Below are positions 29,385-34,649 of a stretch of 34,649 bases of DNA, in pieces. Origin of the DNA: Desulfuromonas sp. (lineage in GTDB: Bacteria > Desulfobacterota > Desulfuromonadia > Desulfuromonadales > BM515); assembly GCA_002869635.1 (NCBI GenBank), contig PKUF01000082.1, forward strand, positions 1 to 34,649, read 5' to 3'. Each line of letters starts with the position of its first letter. Position 1 is the stretch's first letter. Below the pieces are notes generated by a model. It had not been told where the DNA came from and did no database searches. It saw nothing but the letters and a program-made list of their open reading frames with translations. Made by a program: the position numbers and the translations under genes.

Positions 29385-31961
29385 ATGATGACGAAACATT
29401 GTGCGCTGCTTTGGGGGTTGTTCCTTTTTCTGCTGGCGGGATGTGCTGACGAGGCGGTTTTCGAGGCATCGCAAGAGGCTGCCGAAGGTGTCGCCGCGCT
29501 CACCTACGTTGAGGATGAACTGTTGGTCGGCATTGAACCGACCGCCATCGCCACCCGCGCCGCTGCCGGGGAGGATCTCGCCGCGACGCTGATCCGTGGA
29601 GCGCATGAGATGCGGCGTTACGTCTTCCCGAAGAGACCCGCAGGCGCACAAGCGGCTGCAGGAGAGGGCGCGAGCACGACGACCCTACGCCTCAAGCTTC
29701 CCCCAGGTCTCTCGGTCGAAGAGGCGATTGCCGGGTTGAGCGACAGATCAGAGGTTCTCTACGCCGAGCCGAACTACTATGCCCACAAGGCGTTGACGCC
29801 ACGCGATACTTACTTTGATCAGCAATGGGGACTACACAACACCGGGCAGACGACCACCGGCTATCTTGCCAGCGGCACGGCGATTACCCGTATCGGTATT
29901 GCTGGCGATGATATTGATGCCGTGAGTGCTTGGGAGAGCACCACCGGAAGTCAAAACATCATCGTGGCGACCATCGACAGTGGGGCTGATCTGACACATC
30001 CTGATCTGGTTAACAGCCTCTGGATCAACCCGGGAGAGATCGCCGGAAACGGTGTCGATGACGACGGCAATGGCTACACAGACGATATGCACGGCTGGAA
30101 CTTTGTCACCAGTGGGTCCCCGAATGATGATGATGAAGATGGACACGGAACTCATGTCGCTGGGATTATTGCCGCTGAAGGAGACAATCAGCTTGGGATC
30201 AGCGGTGTCAACTGGCAGGTTCGTTTGATGCCGCTGAAATTTCTCAATGCTTTGGGTCTTGGATCCATCGCTGATGCGGCTGAGGCGATTTACTACGCTG
30301 TGGATAACGGCGCTACGATCATCAATGCCAGTTATACCTATACGGGGAGCCAGACCGTTGAACAGAACGCCATCATGTATGCGCGAGAGGCGGGGGTTCT
30401 TGTTGTCGCCGCCGCGGGTAATATGGGCGTCGATAATGATGTGACCCCCTATTTCCCCGCGAGCTATACCTACGAGAATATCATCTCGGTCGCAGCCTCT
30501 GATCCCTCCGACAAGCTAGGAACCTGGGGGGGAGCTGGGAGTAACTATGGTCGCTACAGCGTTGATCTTGCTGCACCGGGAGTGAACATCTACAGCACGG
30601 TGCGTCAAGCCCTCACCGGGACGGGAAAAGACCGCGATGGCGTCGCCGGTTACGAATTCATGACCGGGACATCCATGGCCTCACCGCATGTCAGTGGTGC
30701 CGCGGCGCTTGTCTGGGCGGCACATCCCGACTACACGGCGATGCAGGTGAAGATCGCCCTGATGATGACCGTCGATAAATCTTCAGAGTTTGACGAAAAA
30801 ATGGTCGCCGGAGGGCGCCTCAATGTGGCGCGAGCGATCGCTTATGTGCCTGATCCCAATTCTGCTATCCCCCCTGTTGCGCCCGCCAGTGTCGCAACGG
30901 TCCTGAATGTTGACGGCAGTGTCACGGTTAGTTGGGAAGACCTTTCGGCCAACGAGGATGGATTCTATATTCGGCGTCAGGAAGGGACCGGAGAGTTTGT
31001 CTCTATTGCCGACATATGGAGCTCCGATACGGTCACATTTACCGATGTTGAAGCCCCCGACGGGGTATTTCTCGCCTACGATGTGGCGGCATTTAACGGC
31101 GCCGGAACCTCGGCCCGTTCAACGGCCTCAACGATCGTGACGGTCCTCAAGGCGCCGACCAACATCCGCGCCAGTGCCAGTACCGACGGTTCCTCGGTCG
31201 TTCTCTACTGGGATGACAACTCGGTGCGCGAAAGTGGTATGGAGCTGCAGCGCAGCACAGACGGGGTGAATTGGAGCCCCTTGATGGAACTAAGCAGCAG
31301 CGGTGAGTATTTTCGCGACTACGATGTTACGATCGGGATTCCTTACTATTATCGCGTCAGGGCGCTGAGCGATACGGTTGCCAACTCCGTCTGGAGCAAT
31401 GTCACCGCCATCAACCTCAACGGTCAGAGCGTTTCGGGGAGTGCCGACAACGACAGTCGCTGTTTCATTGCGACCGCCGCCTACGGCACCGCGTGGCAGC
31501 CGCAGGTCATGACGCTACGGAGTTTTCGCGACCGTGTTTTGCTCCCCACCTCGATCGGGCGTTTTGCGGTGGAGAGCTACTATCGCTTGAGCCCGCCGCT
31601 GGCCGATTTTATCGCCGAATCGCCCTTGCTGCGGCGCGGAGCCCGCATGGTGCTGGCGCCGGTGGTCTGGCTCGCCGAGGCACTCACCCCTTCCGCTGAG
31701 GCGATGGCGACACGGCCGCAAGAAGAAACCACGCCGCAAGAGCTTCTTGTGCGCTTCCACCCCGGCCTGAGTGATGAGACGATTGCCGCTCTACTCCAGA
31801 GTGAAGGTCTGTCCCTGATCAAGATTCTTCCTCGGGCGCAAGTCTATCGGGTGGCGCTGGATGGAGAGGCAAATCTCGCTGAGGTGATCGGGCGGCTTGA
31901 GAAGCGCGCCGAAGTTGACTACGCCGAAGAGAATGTCACCGTCAAGCTCGACAAACCGTAG
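29385..31961 (+). CDS. lipoprotein subtilisin-like (S8) protease with FnIII, CFI-box and C-terminal propeptide-like domain
   Basis: This 858-residue protein begins with a lipoprotein signal (LLAGC, lipid Cys 20). A propeptide-like region (YVEDELLVGIEP to EVLYAEPNYYA) precedes an S8 domain with D198 (ATIDSGADL), H254 (GHGTHVAG) and S430 (GTSMASPH). Two fibronectin III-like modules follow. Next comes a CFI-box segment (CFIATAAYG from C693) with hydrophobic helices, and then a second propeptide-like domain at the very end (QELLVRFHPG ... VDYAEENV, about 782-858). ATG 29385 follows AGGGG by 7 nt. The protease is probably anchored at the outer membrane or periplasmic face. Substrates are unknown. 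Confidence 0.88.
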   Translation: MMTKHCALLWGLFLFLLAGCADEAVFEASQEAAEGVAALTYVEDELLVGIEPTAIATRAAAGEDLAATLIRGAHEMRRYVFPKRPAGAQAAAGEGASTTTLRLKLPPGLSVEEAIAGLSDRSEVLYAEPNYYAHKALTPRDTYFDQQWGLHNTGQTTTGYLASGTAITRIGIAGDDIDAVSAWESTTGSQNIIVATIDSGADLTHPDLVNSLWINPGEIAGNGVDDDGNGYTDDMHGWNFVTSGSPNDDDEDGHGTHVAGIIAAEGDNQLGISGVNWQVRLMPLKFLNALGLGSIADAAEAIYYAVDNGATIINASYTYTGSQTVEQNAIMYAREAGVLVVAAAGNMGVDNDVTPYFPASYTYENIISVAASDPSDKLGTWGGAGSNYGRYSVDLAAPGVNIYSTVRQALTGTGKDRDGVAGYEFMTGTSMASPHVSGAAALVWAAHPDYTAMQVKIALMMTVDKSSEFDEKMVAGGRLNVARAIAYVPDPNSAIPPVAPASVATVLNVDGSVTVSWEDLSANEDGFYIRRQEGTGEFVSIADIWSSDTVTFTDVEAPDGVFLAYDVAAFNGAGTSARSTASTIVTVLKAPTNIRASASTDGSSVVLYWDDNSVRESGMELQRSTDGVNWSPLMELSSSGEYFRDYDVTIGIPYYYRVRALSDTVANSVWSNVTAINLNGQSVSGSADNDSRCFIATAAYGTAWQPQVMTLRSFRDRVLLPTSIGRFAVESYYRLSPPLADFIAESPLLRRGARMVLAPVVWLAEALTPSAEAMATRPQEETTPQELLVRFHPGLSDETIAALLQSEGLSLIKILPRAQVYRVALDGEANLAEVIGRLEKRAEVDYAEENVTVKLDKP

Positions 31962-31988
31962 CTGAACCCTCTCCCCCTTAAAAAGAGA

Positions 31989-32024
31989 AGGCCCCGCAGA
32001 ACGAATTCTGCGGGGCCTTTTTTC
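31989..32024 (+). terminator. intrinsic terminator after the subtilase gene
   Basis: A 14-bp stem (31989-32002 with 32007-32020) has a CGAA tetraloop and six T. It can also end the convergent minus-strand genes. Confidence 0.9.
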
Positions 32025-32041
32025 ATCAGAGAACAGGAGAT

Positions 32042-32626
32042 TTACCAGTACCGGACCCGCCCGACATCGACGTGAACGAAGCCGTCTTTGGGGTAGTGGC
32101 CGACGCCGCCGACCTGAAGGGTGCGGGCGTAGTCGCGCAGCACCGCGGTGTCGACTCCGGCAATGCGGATATCTGTGGCGAGACCCTGCATGTGCAGGCT
32201 TTTCGGGGCGACCTTGCGACCAAGAGAGGCGAGGTGCCGGTTGTATTCGGGGGAGCGGTAGCCAGAGACGACTTCAAGCCGAGCCGCCCCGAAGTGATCT
32301 TCAATGTCGTCGAGAAGTTCGATCAGTTCGAGATCCATGTTGGCACAGCGGTCATCCCAGGGACAACGCAGCAGACGGTTAAGGGCTGCGATTTGGGTTT
32401 GGTCATAGCTGCCGTCACTGCGGCGATAGGTGATGCTTTCCTCCTCGTTGGTCTTGAGAGAGAGCAGGGTCAGGGTCCCATCGCCACGTAGGTCGGGGAA
32501 AGCGGGGAGGGTGAATGTACTCTCCATCTCAGGAAGACGTGCCTCCGAGGGGAGGACGAGGAGTCCTGCGCCAAGGGGAAAGAGAAAAAGCAGGGCGAGG
32601 CAGAACAGGCGATACAGGTAAGGCAT
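32042..32626 (-). CDS. peptidase M15A/YcbK-like (DUF882) murein endopeptidase
   Basis: The 194-residue protein has an N-terminal signal or anchor (residues 1-29). The C-terminal metallopeptidase domain has SGYRSPEYNRHL, SLHMQGLATDI and GFVHVDVG, whose His and Asp residues bind zinc in YcbK/MepK-type peptidoglycan endopeptidases. It acts in the periplasm. A Cys pair (CPWDDRC) lies mid-protein and may form a disulfide. The start at 32626 gives the signal peptide; ribosome site is weak, and TTG 32629 is possible. It follows the small membrane protein by 38 nt and probably forms an operon with it and the CDF transporter. Confidence 0.85.
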   Translation of the reverse strand: MPYLYRLFCLALLFLFPLGAGLLVLPSEARLPEMESTFTLPAFPDLRGDGTLTLLSLKTNEEESITYRRSDGSYDQTQIAALNRLLRCPWDDRCANMDLELIELLDDIEDHFGAARLEVVSGYRSPEYNRHLASLGRKVAPKSLHMQGLATDIRIAGVDTAVLRDYARTLQVGGVGHYPKDGFVHVDVGRVRYW

Positions 32627-32664
32627 CAAAAATCCGTAATAAAAGGGGTGGCCGGTTGCGTGAG

Positions 32665-33048
32665 TTACTGCAGGGGCTGTGCCTGATCGCGATATTCTTC
32701 AGGGACGTCATCAAGACGGTCGACGAAGAGAAGCTCCCCGTGCTCATCGGCGTAAAAATATCCGCCACTTGCCTTAGATGAAGTAGGTTCAGGAGAGGTG
32801 GTCGGGAGAGACTCTCTTACTGAGACGGGAGGGGGTGATTGTGGTTTTTTTGTCACAACTGGTGAATTTATAGTCGTTTTTTCGTCGCCTGGGCCGTCAA
32901 TCAGACGCTGGCGAAAGTCAACATAGAATGTACGCAGAGCGGTGTAAGACGAAGAGGGGAGTTCGATTCGAAGCAGCAGTTGGTCAGTTGCCAGCAGCAG
33001 GCCGAGGAAGAGGAAGCCCCAGAAGGAGGCGGTGAACAGACGTTTCAT
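32665..33048 (-). CDS. small membrane-anchored protein with DUF4124-like C-terminus
   Basis: The 127-residue protein has one N-terminal membrane segment (about residues 5-24), a Ser/Pro/Thr-rich linker (about 55-90) and a short C-terminal module GGYFYADEHGELLFVDRLDD. The module resembles the DUF4124 pattern (a Y-x-x-D-x-x-G turn followed by a V-D strand). No enzymatic motif is seen. It starts 12 nt after the CDF transporter stop and precedes the YcbK-like peptidase, so an envelope role is plausible. Function is unknown. Confidence 0.65.
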   Translation of the reverse strand: MKRLFTASFWGFLFLGLLLATDQLLLRIELPSSSYTALRTFYVDFRQRLIDGPGDEKTTINSPVVTKKPQSPPPVSVRESLPTTSPEPTSSKASGGYFYADEHGELLFVDRLDDVPEEYRDQAQPLQ

Positions 33049-33060
33049 GCAGACGTGTTC

Positions 33061-34017
33061 CTAGCGGTGATGGTGATGGCCGGAATGGCCGTGTGAGCAG
33101 AGGCTTGAGCGTCGCGGTCGATGCTGCAGTTGCTGGATCACCGGGCCGGTGAGGCAGCGGGAGCACTCCCCCTGCAGGGTGGTGTGGGTGATATGGTAGT
33201 CGTGATCGAGCATCTCTTCAAGTGTTCCTATCACCTCGCCGTGGCGCAGGCGATAGTCAGGCTCAATATCGACATGGGCCGAGAGCGCTGTAATGTGGGA
33301 GCAAATTGACCAGACATGCAGGTGATGGATGTCCGAGACGCCATCAACGGCGCGCATCTTCTCTACCAGTTCGGATATCACAATGTCGGGTGGCACCCCT
33401 TCAAGCAGAATATGACCTGACTCGCGCAGCAGACGCAACGAGCCGATGGCGATGATCACCGCGATAAAGACAGAGATAATGGCATCGAGCAGATACCAGC
33501 CGCTGTAGAGCATGATGACGCCACCGATGATCACCCCCACCGAGGCGATGGCGTCGCCGATGACGTGAAGAAAGGCGCTGCGCACGTTGAGATCATCGTG
33601 GGCATGACCGTGCAGGCGCGAGGCGGCGATCAGGTTCATCACCAGGCCGATCGTGGCGATGATGAACATCTCCTTGCTCTTGACCGCCTCGGGATGCTGG
33701 AAGCGTCCCCACGCCTCATGGAGAATCCCGAAAGCGATGAAGATCAGCGTCGCGCCATTGATCAGCGAGGCGAAGATCTCGGCCCGGTGCCAACCGTAGG
33801 TACGCTGGTCTGTCGCCGGTCGCCCCGCCAGATGGATGGCGAAAAGGGAGAGGAGCAGCGCAAAGAGGTCCATGAAGACGTGCGCCGCATCGGAGAGCAG
33901 AGCAAGCGAGTTGGTCCAGAAACCGCCAACCAGCTCTGCCACCAAAGTGACCGCGGTGAGAACGATGGCGAAAAGGAAGCCGCGGCTGATGCTCTGGTCA
34001 ATGTGTGCTCCGCTCAT
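33061..34017 (-). CDS. cation diffusion facilitator (Zn/Cd/Co efflux) transporter
   Basis: The 318-residue inner-membrane protein has six predicted helices. Metal-site residues appear in SDAAHVFMD (helix II) and HVIGDAIAS (helix V), the HxxxD pairs of CDF proton antiporters. A His-rich loop (SRLHGHAHDD) sits between helices IV and V. The cytoplasmic C-terminal domain has HHLHVWSICSHITALSAHVD, and the tail ends in a His cluster (SGHHHHR). Start 34017 is preceded by GGGAGAG; an upstream in-frame start (34107) lacks it. The likely substrate is Zn2+ by family. It is the first gene of a three-gene minus-strand unit. Confidence 0.92.
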   Translation of the reverse strand: MSGAHIDQSISRGFLFAIVLTAVTLVAELVGGFWTNSLALLSDAAHVFMDLFALLLSLFAIHLAGRPATDQRTYGWHRAEIFASLINGATLIFIAFGILHEAWGRFQHPEAVKSKEMFIIATIGLVMNLIAASRLHGHAHDDLNVRSAFLHVIGDAIASVGVIIGGVIMLYSGWYLLDAIISVFIAVIIAIGSLRLLRESGHILLEGVPPDIVISELVEKMRAVDGVSDIHHLHVWSICSHITALSAHVDIEPDYRLRHGEVIGTLEEMLDHDYHITHTTLQGECSRCLTGPVIQQLQHRPRRSSLCSHGHSGHHHHR

Positions 34018-34174
34018 AAAGCTCTCCCAAACAGAAACGATACAGCCCCATTCTAGACGTTTGCGGGCGACAAAAGCAAGCCGCGCAGAGTCGATGGGAG
34101 AGTTCACATTTTAAGGGAGCCATGCTATCGTGAGGCTTCGTTGACGAAGGAAAAATCATGTTGAGAAAATATCT

Positions 34175-34279
34175 ACGGTGACTTGATTGTCGGCGGAGGC
34201 CCGCCGGTCTCACCGCAGCTGGTGACGGGCCATCACTGCAATCACGGCCGAACGCTACATCGACGATCTGAATAACTGA
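34175..34279 (+). pseudogene. relic of thioredoxin reductase (trxB) with internal deletion
   Basis: Two joined fragments match the two ends of TrxB. DLIVGG (34180-34197) shifts by one base into PAGLTAA (34200-34220), the FAD-binding start. It is followed directly by GDG (34221-34229) and, after another one-base shift, AITAERYIDDLNN and a stop (34230-34279), the usual TrxB C-terminus. About 270 central residues are missing. The whole spans some 100 nt and cannot encode an enzyme. No intact copy is in the window. Confidence 0.6.
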
Positions 34280-34347
34280 TTCACCAACGACGCGCAAGAG
34301 AGATTCCCGCGCCGTTTTTATACCGACAACGAACCAAGGGGGGGGAT

Positions 34348-34649
34348 ATGTTGTCACGGGTCTTTTCCGGTGCGCTCATCGGAATCAATGCCTATCCGGT
34401 CGAAGTCGAAGTCGACATCGCTCAGGGGCTGCCGCAGTTTTCCACCGTCGGTCTCCCGGAAGGGGCGGTCAAAGAGAGCAAGGACCGCGTCAAGACTGCC
34501 ATCAAGAATTCCGGCTACACCTTTCCACCACGTCGCATCACCATCAATCTCGCCCCCGCCGATATCCGTAAAGACGGGACAGCCTTCGATCTGCCGATGG
34601 CGATCGGCCTCCTGGCCGCCACCGGAGTGGTACCGCAGGAACAGGCTCG
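34348..34649 (+). CDS. YifB/ComM-like Mg-chelatase-family AAA ATPase (5' part)
   Basis: The first 100 codons of a YifB-family gene run off the window. The N-terminus (MLSRVFSGALIG, VEVDIAQGLPQF, VGLPEGAVKESKDRV, INLAPADIRKDGTAFDLP) is the conserved N-terminal lobe ahead of the Mg-chelatase-type AAA domain. ComM helps branch migration during natural transformation in gamma-proteobacteria; the role here is inferred. A G-rich Shine-Dalgarno-like stretch (AAGGGGGGG) lies just before ATG 34348. Confidence 0.9.
   Translation, partial: MLSRVFSGALIGINAYPVEVEVDIAQGLPQFSTVGLPEGAVKESKDRVKTAIKNSGYTFPPRRITINLAPADIRKDGTAFDLPMAIGLLAATGVVPQEQA

Overview
The window is about 34.6 kb of GC-rich chromosome. Protein similarity (as recalled), the gene set and the regulatory signals point to an anaerobic member of the Desulfuromonadia (Desulfuromonas, Geopsychrobacter or Pelobacter-like, formerly Deltaproteobacteria). 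Supporting genes are a tungsten-type aldehyde:ferredoxin oxidoreductase (AOR), NfnAB, a ferredoxin-fused EtfA with a membrane Etf:menaquinone oxidoreductase-like protein, sigma-54-type promoters and Moco-class riboswitches. Species assignment is inference.

Layout. 1-4.4 kb holds housekeeping genes: a cold-shock protein, a PaaI-like thioesterase, a small Cys-rich protein, a candidate UGA-containing selenoprotein of the ArsC/thioredoxin-like family at 1385-1723, and a KaiC-like/PEP-synthase-like fusion. 4.5-5.8 kb is glutamate dehydrogenase, with a sigma-70 promoter and a 16-bp inverted repeat upstream. 6.1-8.4 kb is a sigma-54-type promoter, a Moco/Tuco-class riboswitch with terminator, a porin and a TupA-like tungstate-binding protein. 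8.6-11.2 kb is nfnAB and a ribbon-helix-helix protein. 11.3-12.5 kb holds a transposase-derived protein and a Cys-containing hypothetical. From 22.5 down to 12.6 kb a long minus-strand operon reads: iron alcohol dehydrogenase, (second riboswitch), AOR, MoaD-like carrier with GGG tail, MoeB/HesA-like E1, EtfB, ferredoxin-EtfA, HdrD-like membrane FeS protein, MoaA, MOSC protein. From 23.1 to 29.2 kb a divergent plus-strand operon reads: second iron alcohol dehydrogenase, GAF-PAS histidine kinase, NtrC-type regulator, radical SAM/SPASM maturase, ThiS/MoaD-like protein. The rest is a lipoprotein subtilase, a peptidoglycan peptidase (YcbK-like), a small membrane protein, a CDF metal transporter, a decayed trxB relic and the start of a YifB/ComM-like gene.

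How the genes work together (inference). 6-29 kb looks like one tungsten-dependent alcohol/aldehyde module: metal capture (porin, TupA), cofactor synthesis (MoaA, MoaD-like, MoeB-like, MOSC, radical SAM maturase), catalysis (two ADHs, AOR), electron handling (NfnAB; EtfBA plus membrane FeS protein to menaquinone) and control (histidine kinase with sigma-54 activator). Two riboswitch copies share 37 of 47 core positions but carry opposite-looking output devices. The uptake copy feeds a terminator and should be OFF with ligand. The AOR copy lacks the extra P3-like hairpin and has a 9-nt match to the aor Shine-Dalgarno region, so it should be ON with ligand. This paired logic, the UGA-containing ArsC-like gene and the AOR-Etf-menaquinone arrangement are the main points of interest.
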